Shown in pieces: positions 1 to 8,784 of a stretch of 64,000 bases of DNA. A program made the position numbers and the translations under genes. Within the stretch, counting starts at the first letter, position 1; the number at the start of each line of letters is the position of its first letter. Under the pieces are notes generated by a model. The model was not told where the DNA came from. It searched no databases and saw nothing but the letters and a program-made list of their open reading frames with translations. Source of the stretch: JBAZLV01 sp964586075 (GTDB lineage Bacteria > Nitrospirota > UBA9217); NCBI GenBank assembly GCA_964586075.1, contig CAZPGZ010000001.1, forward strand, positions 124,001-188,000. Reading direction: 5' to 3'.

Positions 1-1061
1 CCGAAGGTCTGTGAAGTAAAGTATTCGGTTATCCAGACGATCAAGCCGGTCAAAGCAAGTCCGATCACCGCCGTGAAAAATACCGTCCATTTGGTAAATA
101 CTCCGGCATCCGCTCCTGTCAGGCTCCCGATAAACACCCCGGATGCATATAAAAATGCGCCCGCCGCCAGCACGCCGGCAACAGCAAGTCCTTTATACAA
201 GGCACCCATAATATAGTTGTTTTTGCCCAGCTTCACCGCATAGGTCCCGATGATGGAAGCCAGTATTGAAATTCCACCCAGCAGCAACGGAAATTCAATC
301 CACTTGCTCGACTCGCCAAAGATCGTTTTTGCAAGCAGCATCGCCGCCACAAGCGTCACGGTATAGGTTTCATAAAGATCGGCTGCCATGCCCGCACAGT
401 CGCCCACATTGTCTCCTACGTTGTCCGCGATCACGGCAGGATTCCGAGGATCATCCTCCGGAATGCCGGCCTCGACTTTTCCTACAAGGTCCGCGCCAAC
501 ATCAGCTGCTTTTGTATAGATGCCGCCGGCGATACGGGCGAACACACTCATCAGCGAGCACCCGAAGCCAAGACCCACAAGCGCATGGAAAGCTTCTGCA
601 GGTGCCGTGGTTTTGGCTATATAGTAAAAACCGGCAAGCCCAATGATGCCGAGGCCTACAACCATAATTCCCGTCACCGAACCACCCTTGAAGGCCAGGG
701 TAAGTGCTGCTTGGAGCCCCTTGTTTGCAGCCTGGGCCGTGCGTACATTGGCACGCACCGTCACCCACATGCCGATAAAACCGGCAAGAGCCGATCCCAC
801 GGTACCGATGATAAAGCCAATCGCCGCCCATATGCCGAGGCCCGGGACAACGGCCAAAAGAATCACCAGTATAATGGCAACAATGGCAACGGTTTTGTAT
901 TCACGCGAAAGGAACGCATACGCACCTTCCTTTACAGCGTCCGAAATTTCCTTCATACGGGCGTTTCCCGCATCCTGCTTGTTTACCCAGCCCGCGGTCC
1001 CTATGGCGTACGCGACGCCCGCCAGTCCGCAAAGCAAAGCAAAAAGAAGTATACTGCTCAT
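1..1061 (-). CDS. hppA: Membrane-bound ion-translocating pyrophosphatase (N-terminal part, cut by window edge)
   Basis: Integral membrane pyrophosphatase that couples hydrolysis of inorganic pyrophosphate to export of H+ or Na+. About 353 N-terminal residues are present; the gene runs off the left edge. Seen: several hydrophobic helices and the substrate-site signature GGIYTKAADVGADLVGK followed by DDPRNPAVIADNVGDNVGD, which is diagnostic for the family. The ATG at 1061 follows AGGAGG with good spacing. The C-terminal residue that separates potassium-dependent from independent enzymes lies outside the window, so subtype and pumped ion cannot be decided. A promoter lies at 1121-1149, so it is probably transcribed separately from rdgB. 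Confidence 0.95.
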   Translation of the reverse strand, partial: MSSILLFALLCGLAGVAYAIGTAGWVNKQDAGNARMKEISDAVKEGAYAFLSREYKTVAIVAIILVILLAVVPGLGIWAAIGFIIGTVGSALAGFIGMWVTVRANVRTAQAANKGLQAALTLAFKGGSVTGIMVVGLGIIGLAGFYYIAKTTAPAEAFHALVGLGFGCSLMSVFARIAGGIYTKAADVGADLVGKVEAGIPEDDPRNPAVIADNVGDNVGDCAGMAADLYETYTVTLVAAMLLAKTIFGESSKWIEFPLLLGGISILASIIGTYAVKLGKNNYIMGALYKGLAVAGVLAAGAFLYASGVFIGSLTGADAGVFTKWTVFFTAVIGLALTGLIVWITEYFTSQTF

Positions 1062-1120
1062 TGATTTCCTCCTGATCGTTTATAATATTGATGTGTAAAA
1101 CAAGTGTTCGAAAACGGCGC

Positions 1121-1149
1121 ATCATACACTATTTTCTTGAAGATGACAA
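1121..1149 (-). promoter_or_regulatory. Sigma70-type promoter for hppA
   Basis: On the minus strand TTGTCA (1149-1144) is followed after 17 nt by TATGAT (1126-1121); each hexamer matches the consensus in five of six positions. The predicted start near 1114 leaves a leader of about 50 nt before the hppA ATG. Confidence 0.6.
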
Positions 1150-1167
1150 CCGTGAATTTTATTTTTT

Positions 1168-1797
1168 TTATGACAAATCTGCCTGCTTTTTTCCCTGCCC
1201 CAGAACCTTTGCAGCAAGAAAATCCCTCATCTTTTTTAGTGCCTGCCCCCGGTGACTGAGGCTGTCTTTTTCCTCCCTGGACATTTCAGCAAAAGTCCTG
1301 AAATGACCTTCCGGGATAAACACCGGATCATAGCCAAAACCGTTCGTCCCTCTTGGTTCGCGGCTTATACTTCCCGGAACATACCCAAAAAATGTTTTGA
1401 CGGGGCCACCGGGGACCGCTAAAGCAAGGCAGCATATAAACCGTGCTCCTCGCCGGACATCTGGAACTTCTTTCAATTCTGCAAGAAGCTTTTCGTTGTT
1501 TTTTGCATCACTGCCTGGGCCTGAACCACCGGCATATCGTGATGAATAGACTCCAGGGCTGCCGTTCAGAAAATCTACTTCAAGTCCCGAATCGTCTGCC
1601 AGTGCAGGTCTGCCGGTGTATTGGCAAATCTCGACAGCTTTTTTCAAGGCGTTTTCTTCAAAGGTGTCTTTGTCTTCTGCCACCTCCGGACATCGGGGGA
1701 AGTCATCGAGAGACTGCAGAATAATCGGCAGACCGCTTGTTATCTGTTTGATTTCAGCTACTTTGTTTTTATTTCTGGTTGCGAGAACTATTTCCAT
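1168..1797 (-). CDS. rdgB: XTP/dITP diphosphatase (RdgB/HAM1 family)
   Basis: Cytosolic house-cleaning pyrophosphatase that hydrolyses non-canonical purine triphosphates (XTP, dITP, ITP) to monophosphates and keeps them out of nucleic acid. The 209 residues match the family length. Visible motifs are the N-terminal nucleotide loop ATRNKNK, the acidic active-site block ADDSGLEVDFL, FGYDPVF and the C-terminal SHRGQAL. It lies 20 nt behind the ompH stop on the same strand, so the two may be cotranscribed. No strong Shine-Dalgarno is visible before the ATG, which fits translational coupling to the upstream gene. Confidence 0.95.
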   Translation of the reverse strand: MEIVLATRNKNKVAEIKQITSGLPIILQSLDDFPRCPEVAEDKDTFEENALKKAVEICQYTGRPALADDSGLEVDFLNGSPGVYSSRYAGGSGPGSDAKNNEKLLAELKEVPDVRRGARFICCLALAVPGGPVKTFFGYVPGSISREPRGTNGFGYDPVFIPEGHFRTFAEMSREEKDSLSHRGQALKKMRDFLAAKVLGQGKKQADLS

Positions 1798-1817
1798 TAT
1801 TCATGGCAGAAATAAAA

Positions 1818-2330
1818 CTACTCTGCGTTCATTTTTTCCATTACTTTTTCAGTCAAATCAATGCCGTCTTTTGCATACAAAACTGACGTATCGGTTTTTT
1901 CGATGATAATGGTATAATTGTCTGCCTTAGCTATGCCCGCGATTGTTGCTTTCATATCGTTAAAAACTTTTTTTGTGAATTCAGCCTGCATTTCATTGAA
2001 CTCCTGCTGTGACTGGCTGACCATCTTCTGAAACGCCTGGACTTTGTCCTGGAAATCCTTCTGCTTGCTCTGGCGTTCCTTGTCCGTAAGTCCTGCCGCT
2101 TTCTTCTCAAAATCTGCCTGCATTGTTTCAAGCTTCTTTTTTTCCTTGTCAATCTTTGTCTGCTTTTCCTTAGCGTTCTTCTCCAGTTTGTCTAACGCCG
2201 CCTTTCCAGCCTTGCAGTCGTTCATCACTTTTTTCATATCAACATATCCGATCTTAACGTTTTCTTGCGCAAAGACAAGACCGGCTGTCATGAATATAAA
2301 AACAGTTATTGATACCAGAACCTTCTTCAT
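1818..2330 (-). CDS. OmpH/Skp-family periplasmic chaperone
   Basis: Periplasmic chaperone of the Skp/OmpH type, which holds unfolded outer-membrane proteins on their way to the Bam complex. The chosen start gives 170 residues: signal peptide (MKKVLVSITVF, then a hydrophobic stretch ending near VFA), a short beta segment KIGYVDMKKVM, and a long charged coiled coil rich in K, E and Q (residues about 40-120). An upstream in-frame ATG at 2342 gives four more residues, but the GGAGG inside those codons is the likely ribosome site for the ATG at 2330. Here it sits with rdgB rather than beside bamA or lpxD. Confidence 0.85.
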   Translation of the reverse strand: MKKVLVSITVFIFMTAGLVFAQENVKIGYVDMKKVMNDCKAGKAALDKLEKNAKEKQTKIDKEKKKLETMQADFEKKAAGLTDKERQSKQKDFQDKVQAFQKMVSQSQQEFNEMQAEFTKKVFNDMKATIAGIAKADNYTIIIEKTDTSVLYAKDGIDLTEKVMEKMNAE

Positions 2331-2417
2331 TTTTTCCTCCATTTGTCAGATCATGGTTTGATCGTTATTTCCGAATAGAACGTTTTTCAATCGAACTTCA
2401 AGCTCGTAAGAACGTCT

Positions 2418-2446
2418 AATGTACTCTAATTTCACGAATTTAGCAA
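2418..2446 (-). promoter_or_regulatory. Possible promoter for the ompH-like gene
   Basis: Minus-strand TTGCTA (2446-2441), 17-nt spacer, TACATT (2423-2418). Each hexamer matches the consensus in four of six positions. The predicted leader is about 80 nt. Confidence 0.35.
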
Positions 2447-2487
2447 GAATTTTAGCTCATTTAAACTCGTTGTTCATGGAAACAAAA

Positions 2488-2511
2488 ATGGCAGCCGTTT
2501 GTGGCCGCCAT
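2488..2511 (-). terminator. Intrinsic terminator after the lipoprotein operon
   Basis: On the minus strand ATGGCGGCC pairs with GGCTGCCAT (nine pairs, one G-U) across a six-base loop, followed directly by TTTTTGTTT. It lies about 80 nt beyond the stop of the lipoprotein gene at 2594. Confidence 0.65.
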
Positions 2512-2593
2512 GAACATTATGCCCTTGATTATGGGCAGGGTAGATCAGTACCGCGATGAGTTTGCAACTACGCACTTGTCCTGACTGCCGCAA

Positions 2594-3493
2594 TCAAGGA
2601 TATATTATGGGTGCGTTTATTTTAAATCGAATATCCACCGGCAACCCGGGGAAATATTCATCCGTTTGGTCGTGGACAGTTGCATAAAAACCAGCGCTTC
2701 CTCCTGTGAAATGACTATCACTGAATGATATTCCCTGTATCCCGTTGAAGTATACTGTAAAAGTGTGCAGACTTTGCTGAACAACGCTTATTTCGTTTGT
2801 AATATCATACCCGGTGTTCAAAGACCCGGATGTTGTCCAGGGAATAATCGTACTATAAGTTCCAGCAACTTTTTCCCTGATTAAGAAGTGACCCCGCGTA
2901 TCAATGAGAAGATTGTAAAAGTTATTGGTATCTTGGTAGCAAAAGATTATCCCATATCCGCTTGTTTGAGAACCTGAATGCTTTTTTATTGTCGCTGTCA
3001 CCGTTGACATTTGAGCTTGGTATGCTGCATTCAAAGGATACCATAGCCCGTAATTGTAATAATCTGGATTGCTTGTGATAAACTGCAGAAACCCATTTCC
3101 ATCAGACTGCCAGGAACGGTCACGGACAGTCGCCACGGTTGTCGAAAAGCTACTTGTGTGCCCGCAATTATCACTATAACTTCCGGACATTGTATCTCCG
3201 GAAACCGTGGCTGAAAATGGACCAGTGCAGCTTCCACTGGTACTGAAAGTTCCTGTTATTGTTCCGTTGGTTTTCGTATAAGTGCCATATCCCGAGCGGC
3301 TGCTTCCCCCTGTTATCGTACCTTTTACTGCAATAGTGCCATCTGTATACACCGTAAACGCTATCACTCCATAGCTGTCGGTGCCGCTCCACGACTCGCC
3401 GGTTACATTGCTGCCACCACCACCTCCACCGCACCCGCTGAGTAAAACCACTGCCGCAAAAACCAACGTACTTGCAAGCATAATGCGTTTCAT
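2594..3493 (-). CDS. Lipoprotein of unknown function, beta-rich
   Basis: A predicted 299-residue lipoprotein: signal peptide MKRIMLASTLVFAAVVLLSGC with the lipobox cysteine at about residue 21, then a run of glycines as a flexible linker. The rest is rich in T, S, G and Y. Residues about 35-120 resemble repeated beta hairpins, and the remainder looks like a jelly-roll or lectin-like fold, but no catalytic motif is recognised. A longer frame reaches 3607, but the start at 3493 has a G-rich ribosome site (GGGGGGG) and the signal peptide. It is the last gene of an apparent three-gene operon with the metalloprotease upstream. Confidence 0.75.
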   Translation of the reverse strand: MKRIMLASTLVFAAVVLLSGCGGGGGGSNVTGESWSGTDSYGVIAFTVYTDGTIAVKGTITGGSSRSGYGTYTKTNGTITGTFSTSGSCTGPFSATVSGDTMSGSYSDNCGHTSSFSTTVATVRDRSWQSDGNGFLQFITSNPDYYNYGLWYPLNAAYQAQMSTVTATIKKHSGSQTSGYGIIFCYQDTNNFYNLLIDTRGHFLIREKVAGTYSTIIPWTTSGSLNTGYDITNEISVVQQSLHTFTVYFNGIQGISFSDSHFTGGSAGFYATVHDQTDEYFPGLPVDIRFKINAPIIYP

Positions 3494-3613
3494 GCTGCCC
3501 CCCCCGTATTCGGAAAATGGTTTTAAACAAATGCAGCTGGTTAAACCCAGATAAATTTTTTGATTAAACCGTAGCCATTCAAATCGATTTAAAAACACAT
3601 TTTGCAAGAATGA

Positions 3614-5668
3614 TTACGGTTTCTCTGCCGTTTGTTTTTTAGCAGCCTCGTCACTCACCAAAAACTTGCTGAGCTTAACCAAAGGAGATAGCATCCACCG
3701 CACTGCCGCACGAAGATTTTCATGTTGGCGAATATATTCTGCTAGGGGAGGACTATATCGATAGTACAGCTCTACAAATTTGCGGCCTGCTGAATTGGTC
3801 AGGAGATATTCATTTCGAAATCCACGTAAGTATTGCACATCGTCAGCCATTGAAGAACCGTAGGCCGCCGTGGCAATGAAACAGCCTCCGCCCCCTGAAC
3901 TTCCACCACTGGAAGAAGGTGCTGTCGTACTAACTGTAAATGTCGCGTTGTTCGAAGAGCCTCCACCCGGAGTGGGATTTACAACGTTGATGATGGCAGT
4001 ACCGGTCGTTGTAATATCGGAAGCCAGGATGTCAGCGGTGATCTGATTTTGTGAAATAAAATGCGTCGTCCGGTAACCAGGGGTTCCTTTATCCCATTGC
4101 ACCTGCGACCCATTCACAAAACCGCTCCCATACACAGTCAAAGTAAATGCCGTTCCTCCCGAATAGGTAGGAGCCGACCAGATTGGACTCACTCTGTTGA
4201 TTCCCGGAGTTGGATTATTTACCGCCGTATTGACTGTTGCGGTGTTATTTGCCGGATTCAGATCCGTTGCGGAAGTTGTAATCGTGGCCGTATTGGAAAG
4301 AGCTGCATTTGTGGCAGTGGTCCTTACGCCTAATGTTATTGTTTCGCTTGCACCATTGTTTATGGATCCCATGTCGCATGTGATCGTATTGCCGGCTTCG
4401 CTGCAGGTTCCTTTGGTAGTAGTGAGATATGCATAAGTGACTCCTGCTGGCAGAATATCTGACACCGTAACATTTGTCGCACTCTGCGGTCCATTATTGA
4501 GCACTGTAATTTTATAGGTAATGTTACTGCCAATCGTTAGCGAAGAAGGATATCCTGTCATAGTGAGAGCAACATCGGCACTCGCGGGCCAGCCCATATC
4601 CTGGAGCATTGCCAACGCAATCGGACCCGGGTTGTGTATTGATACTCCGTCTGGAATGGCATACACCATTAATCTGTTCGCTGTACCGCTGAAGGTTGCA
4701 TAATCCAAGTGAGAGTAGCTGGAACCGGACGACCATGTGGAAGGAGCATATAATTTGACTCGTTGACCACCATTAGCAACCATGGCGTTCGTACCATGAA
4801 ACCAGACATTATTGGAGGTCAACGCGCTTCCCAGTGTCGTAGACGGATTGCTGTAGGCTGTTGTGTCTATCAGTAAACTCCCGGGGTTCGCAGTTCCATC
4901 TCTTACGAATGTGTCATAAGTACTCGGATACCCGGTGGAATAGCCCCACGAACCACTTCCTCCGCTGTAGCTCATTGACCCGCTGAAATTAAGGCCATGT
5001 GCTATTTCATGCAGTACTACTGACATTAAGTCATACTGACCGGCTGGTGTTAATCCGCTTGTTCCGTAATACCAGGAAAAATTGCTGTTATACGTAATGT
5101 GCATGTCGTACTCAGTTGGATCAAGATCGACGCCGGCAAGTGCATTAGCCAGTGAACCCGCGTACCAGGTATTTGCAAGCGGAGCTCCGCTGAAATTACG
5201 GCGAAGGGGTGCGCCACCGGAATATCCTAATATACTGCTGGAACCCAAATTTGACCAGCAGGCGCTTATCGTTATTGGTACAGGGGAATTTAGCAATTCT
5301 CCCCAAATGGCTGCAGCCGCGTTAAAAGCCGCTTTCGCTTCTTCAGGAAATGTTGTGCAAGTTGCGCTCCAAGGATCTGTCCCACCATTAGCAACATACG
5401 TGATGGAAAAAGTTGCAGATGCTTTTTCAGGCAGAGTAGTTAGGCTAACTGGTGGTAGAATACGTGCTTTTTCGACAGACGGATTGGGATCTGCCTGGTA
5501 AACCACCACGGGAACACCATTGTATAAAGTATTACCGTCGCTGGAAAGTTGTGGTTCCAGATTTATCGGACCTGAATACTCATTAGCTGAGGCTGTCCAA
5601 ATAGTAAGTGTGAATAATATGCCAAATACCGCAACGATGTAAAACGCTTTAAAGCTTTTTTTAACCAT
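3614..5668 (-). CDS. Secreted HEXXH metalloprotease with DUF11, IPT/TIG-like and CFI-box C-terminal domains
   Basis: 684 residues. Signal peptide 1-29, then a protease-like domain with the zinc motif HEIAHGLNF (H220, E221, H224), which fits a zinc endopeptidase of the extended HEXXHxxxF type. Residues about 375-475 form a DUF11 repeat (NNGPQSATNVTVSD, then DLNPANNTATV). Residues about 485-585 look like an IPT/TIG beta sandwich. A Gly/Ser linker leads to CFIATAAYGS at C596, the hallmark of the CFI-box-CTERM family, and an 89-residue helical tail that may anchor or sort the protein. The third zinc ligand was not assigned. Substrate unknown. It lies between two lipoprotein genes on the same strand. 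Confidence 0.85.
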   Translation of the reverse strand: MVKKSFKAFYIVAVFGILFTLTIWTASANEYSGPINLEPQLSSDGNTLYNGVPVVVYQADPNPSVEKARILPPVSLTTLPEKASATFSITYVANGGTDPWSATCTTFPEEAKAAFNAAAAIWGELLNSPVPITISACWSNLGSSSILGYSGGAPLRRNFSGAPLANTWYAGSLANALAGVDLDPTEYDMHITYNSNFSWYYGTSGLTPAGQYDLMSVVLHEIAHGLNFSGSMSYSGGSGSWGYSTGYPSTYDTFVRDGTANPGSLLIDTTAYSNPSTTLGSALTSNNVWFHGTNAMVANGGQRVKLYAPSTWSSGSSYSHLDYATFSGTANRLMVYAIPDGVSIHNPGPIALAMLQDMGWPASADVALTMTGYPSSLTIGSNITYKITVLNNGPQSATNVTVSDILPAGVTYAYLTTTKGTCSEAGNTITCDMGSINNGASETITLGVRTTATNAALSNTATITTSATDLNPANNTATVNTAVNNPTPGINRVSPIWSAPTYSGGTAFTLTVYGSGFVNGSQVQWDKGTPGYRTTHFISQNQITADILASDITTTGTAIINVVNPTPGGGSSNNATFTVSTTAPSSSGGSSGGGGCFIATAAYGSSMADDVQYLRGFRNEYLLTNSAGRKFVELYYRYSPPLAEYIRQHENLRAAVRWMLSPLVKLSKFLVSDEAAKKQTAEKP

Positions 5669-5747
5669 GCTCCCCCCCTAGTTATGAAGCTGTTTTCAAT
5701 TCGTGCTCTGGATGAAAATGAATTTAAAGCATACGGCTTAACCTGTA

Positions 5748-6287
5748 TTAGTAAACAACAGCAGGTCTTAAGAAAAAAAAGACGCCTTTTATATGCACCA
5801 TCAATTGCCTGTCGCTTAAGCGCATGAATTCGCCGAAACCGGGCAGATCACAGTTGGTTTTAATCAGCTCTACTGTGTTATCGGTAATGCCCAGCGCTTC
5901 CGGTGAGATATGAAATGTAGTTTCGAAATATTTTTTTGCAGCTACCGTTTCTTTTCTAAACGTGACATTGCTACATTTTTTGCCCGCAAAAGTAATGGAA
6001 TTTGCATCCATGTGCAAAGGTTTGAAAAGCAGCTCGTCCGCTTCTTTTTTAGCCAAAACAGCGTCCGTTCCCAGCTTGTATTCGCTGACTGTCCATAAAA
6101 CACGCAGAGAAATGCCTTCATTTATTGCTGGAGGTGAATGCATTCTTCCGTTTTTCAATTGCGAAGAATTATCTGCATGAATTCCGGAGGAAGAACTGCA
6201 ACCAAGAACGAAGGATACTAAAACAAGCAGGATGCTGAACGACATCTTAAATGCGGAGTACCGACTAAACGGGCGTGTGAATATCAT
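5748..6287 (-). CDS. Small lipoprotein of unknown function
   Basis: 179 residues from the ATG at 6287, which has GAGGAG upstream; the frame stays open to 6314 but without a better ribosome site. A hydrophobic signal segment (SFSILLVLVSFVLGC) ends in a lipobox cysteine followed by a serine-rich linker. The mature part (about 150 residues) has no motif I recognise; it ends with a hydrophobic strand segment GVFFFLRPAVVY. First gene of the apparent operon with the metalloprotease (79 nt gap) and the second lipoprotein, so an envelope role is the only reasonable inference. Confidence 0.65.
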   Translation of the reverse strand: MIFTRPFSRYSAFKMSFSILLVLVSFVLGCSSSSGIHADNSSQLKNGRMHSPPAINEGISLRVLWTVSEYKLGTDAVLAKKEADELLFKPLHMDANSITFAGKKCSNVTFRKETVAAKKYFETTFHISPEALGITDNTVELIKTNCDLPGFGEFMRLSDRQLMVHIKGVFFFLRPAVVY

Positions 6288-6314
6288 TTGAGAACACTCC
6301 TCATTTTTCGTCAC

Positions 6315-6685
6315 AACACAATAAGGATGCTATTTCAGCAATATCACGCAGAAACTCAGCTTAGTATCGGGAACCACTACAAACGTAAGACAGGGCTACG
6401 CATGCATCACGCTATCACCAATGACTTTAACCGCCGTAAGAAAATATCCGTTCATTGTTACTGTGCAGCTATTCATTTATTAAGGGGTTTATTCGTGCGT
6501 GAAATATACGTATAAGAAATGAAACGTAACTTAAATACCATAACTGACTGACAATTACAAGGGCATTAACGTGTTTTGTGCGGATTTTCAGAAAATTGCA
6601 ACATGATGCATTTTGTTGTAATTCGTTAAGTGGAGCCCCTCCGGCAGGAGCCAGGAAATTCCATGTCGCAGGGATTAACAAATAA
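6315..6685. other. Gene-free intergenic stretch
   Basis: About 370 bases between the lipoprotein operon start and the ATP synthase terminator. Base composition is AT-rich. Only short unconvincing frames are present, and I see no tRNA, riboswitch or good promoter match. It should hold the promoter of the lipoprotein/metalloprotease operon, but I could not place it. Confidence 0.5.
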
Positions 6686-6717
6686 AAAGGGCTGATTCAA
6701 AATTGAATCAGCCCTTT
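6686..6717 (-). terminator. Intrinsic terminator of the ATP synthase operon
   Basis: A perfect 15-bp stem (AAAGGGCTGATTCAA and its complement) with a two-base nominal loop. On the minus strand it is followed by TTTTTATTTGTT. It lies about 40 nt beyond the atpC stop and is the strongest terminator in the window. Confidence 0.9.
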
Positions 6718-6754
6718 CATAAATATATCTATTTTAATTCTCTGTGTATCTGTG

Positions 6755-7183
6755 TTATTTTACTGCTTCATGCTTCTCCGCCACCTGTATTCTGATCAAA
6801 GCCCGCAGAAGTTCGATGCGTGCCTTTTCCAAATCCTGCTGGTCGTGTTTTTCCGCAAGGGCCTTTTCCGCCCGCTCTTTCATGAGTTTGGCTTCCGCAA
6901 GATCAATCTCGGATGCGCGATCAGCGCCTTCAGCGAGAATAACAACCCGGTCCGGGCCTACCTCGGCATAACCCCAGTCGATCGCAAGATGGTGCCACTG
7001 AGTTCCTTCGCGGTATGAGAGCATCCCGATCTTGAGGGTAGTCAGAAAGAGCATATGGCCCGGCAAAACGCCAAATTCTCCCTCGCTGCCTGGAGCGATG
7101 ACTTCATCCACGCGCTCCGATCGCACCACTTGACGGCTCGGCGCAACAATCTCAAGAAGCATTTTTCCTTTTTCGGCAACCAT
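6755..7183 (-). CDS. atpC: ATP synthase F1 subunit epsilon
   Basis: Epsilon subunit of the F1 central stalk; it couples rotation to c-ring movement and inhibits ATP hydrolysis. Seen: the N-terminal beta sandwich (LLEIVAPSRQVV, GSEGEFGVLPGHM) and a C-terminal helical hairpin rich in A, E, K and R. The start is uncertain: TTG at 7210 (151 aa), ATG at 7183 (142 aa, chosen because it fits the usual length) or ATG at 7162 with GGA close upstream. Last gene of the atp operon. Confidence 0.9.
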   Translation of the reverse strand: MVAEKGKMLLEIVAPSRQVVRSERVDEVIAPGSEGEFGVLPGHMLFLTTLKIGMLSYREGTQWHHLAIDWGYAEVGPDRVVILAEGADRASEIDLAEAKLMKERAEKALAEKHDQQDLEKARIELLRALIRIQVAEKHEAVK

Positions 7184-7267
7184 GTTATTCTTTAAATCCT
7201 CTGCGCTCAATTTTATTCAGCCGATAGCTTTCATGATGCAGGATGCTTTACTACGCGTCCTGATTCA

Positions 7268-8689
7268 TTATCGTTTATAGCCAAGCTTCTCTGCCTTTTC
7301 AATTACCTCTTCAAGAGGCCCTACCATGTAGAACGCCTGCTCCGGAATATCATCCAGTTTGCCGTCCACGACTTCCTTGAAGCCCTTGATGGTTTCCTTA
7401 AGCGGGACATATTTTCCCGGGGTGCCGGTAAACGCTTCGGCCACCTGGAACGGCTGCGAAAGGAAGCGCTGAATTTTCCGGGCCCGTGAAACCGTAAGTT
7501 TGTCTTCGTCAGAGAGCTCGTCCATGCCGAGGATGGCAATAATGTCCTGAAGTTCCTTGTATCGCTGCAGCACGAGCTGAACTCTGCGTGCAACTGAATA
7601 GTGCTCTTCACCGATGACATGAGGATCCATGATGCGTGAAGTGGAATCAAGGGGATCCACCGCAGGATAGATACCGATCTCCACAATCTGGCGGGAGAGC
7701 ACGGTTGTGGCATCGAGGTGTGCAAACGCCGTTGCCGGGGCCGGATCGGTCAGGTCATCCGCAGGGACGTAAATTGCCTGCACGGAGGTAATCGATCCTT
7801 TCTTTGTGGACGTGATGCGTTCCTGCAAAGCACCCATTTCCGTACCGAGCGTAGGCTGATAACCGACAGCTGACGGCATGCGGCCGAGAAGTGCGGACAC
7901 TTCGGAGCCCGCCTGGGTAAACCGGAATATATTGTCGATAAACAAAAGCACATCCTGACCGAGCGTATCGCGGAAGTATTCGGCAACGGTGAGAGCTGAA
8001 AGTCCCACGCGGAGTCTCGCTCCCGGCGGTTCGTTCATCTGGCCGTAAATCAAGGCTGTTCTGTTGATGACTCCCGACTCTTTCATTTCCGTCCAGAGGT
8101 CATTTCCTTCGCGGGTGCGCTCGCCGACGCCGGCAAACACTGAATAACCACCGTGCTGTTTGGCAACGTTATTGATGAGCTCCATAATTAGCACGGTTTT
8201 GCCCACGCCGGCACCGCCAAAGAGGCCTGTTTTTCCACCCTTGGTATACGGTGCAAGAAGGTCGATAACCTTGATACCGGTTTCAAAAAGCTGCTTCGAA
8301 GGGTCCAATTCTTCAAGCTGCGGCGCCGCCCGGTGAATCGGTAGCGTGTCCTTGGTGCCAACAGGACCCATTTCATCGACCGGCTCTCCAATAACGTTCA
8401 GAATACGCCCAAGCACTTCCTTGCCCACCGGCATGGAGATGGGCTGTCCGGTGTCTTTAACCGACATCCCGCGCCGGAGACCATCGGTTGACGACATGGC
8501 AACCGTTCGCACCCTGTTTTCTCCCAGATGCTGCGCGACTTCAAGGGTCAAATGGGTCTCGGGTGTACCGAAGGTCTTATCCTCAGGCTGATCGATTCTG
8601 AGCGCGTTCATCAGATGGGGAAGGTTGTCAACGGGGAATTCGCAGTCCACCACCGCACCCATCACCTGTACAATTTTTCCTGTACTCAT
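7268..8689 (-). CDS. atpD: ATP synthase F1 subunit beta
   Basis: Catalytic beta subunit of F1. The 473 residues contain the Walker A loop GGAGVGKTVLI, the catalytic block GERTREGNDLW, LLFIDNIFRFTQAGSEVSALLGR around Walker B in shortened form (LLFIDNIFRF) and the PSAVGYQPTL segment. The ATG at 8689 is preceded by GGGGG at proper spacing and starts MSTGKIVQVMGAVVD as in homologues; the frame upstream to 8710 is not needed. Position between gamma and epsilon is the standard order. Confidence 0.98.
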   Translation of the reverse strand: MSTGKIVQVMGAVVDCEFPVDNLPHLMNALRIDQPEDKTFGTPETHLTLEVAQHLGENRVRTVAMSSTDGLRRGMSVKDTGQPISMPVGKEVLGRILNVIGEPVDEMGPVGTKDTLPIHRAAPQLEELDPSKQLFETGIKVIDLLAPYTKGGKTGLFGGAGVGKTVLIMELINNVAKQHGGYSVFAGVGERTREGNDLWTEMKESGVINRTALIYGQMNEPPGARLRVGLSALTVAEYFRDTLGQDVLLFIDNIFRFTQAGSEVSALLGRMPSAVGYQPTLGTEMGALQERITSTKKGSITSVQAIYVPADDLTDPAPATAFAHLDATTVLSRQIVEIGIYPAVDPLDSTSRIMDPHVIGEEHYSVARRVQLVLQRYKELQDIIAILGMDELSDEDKLTVSRARKIQRFLSQPFQVAEAFTGTPGKYVPLKETIKGFKEVVDGKLDDIPEQAFYMVGPLEEVIEKAEKLGYKR

Positions 8690-8784
8690 TGAAACCCCCT
8701 GTGGAAACACAAATTCAAAATCAGGACTTCAGTATTCAAAATACATACGGAGCGATCGTGCTTTCCGTATAATGAAATTAGCTG

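Noticed and set aside
6315..6685. c-di-GMP riboswitch in the gene-free stretch before the lipoprotein operon
   Set aside because: No GEMM core sequence or the required stem order could be found on the minus strand.
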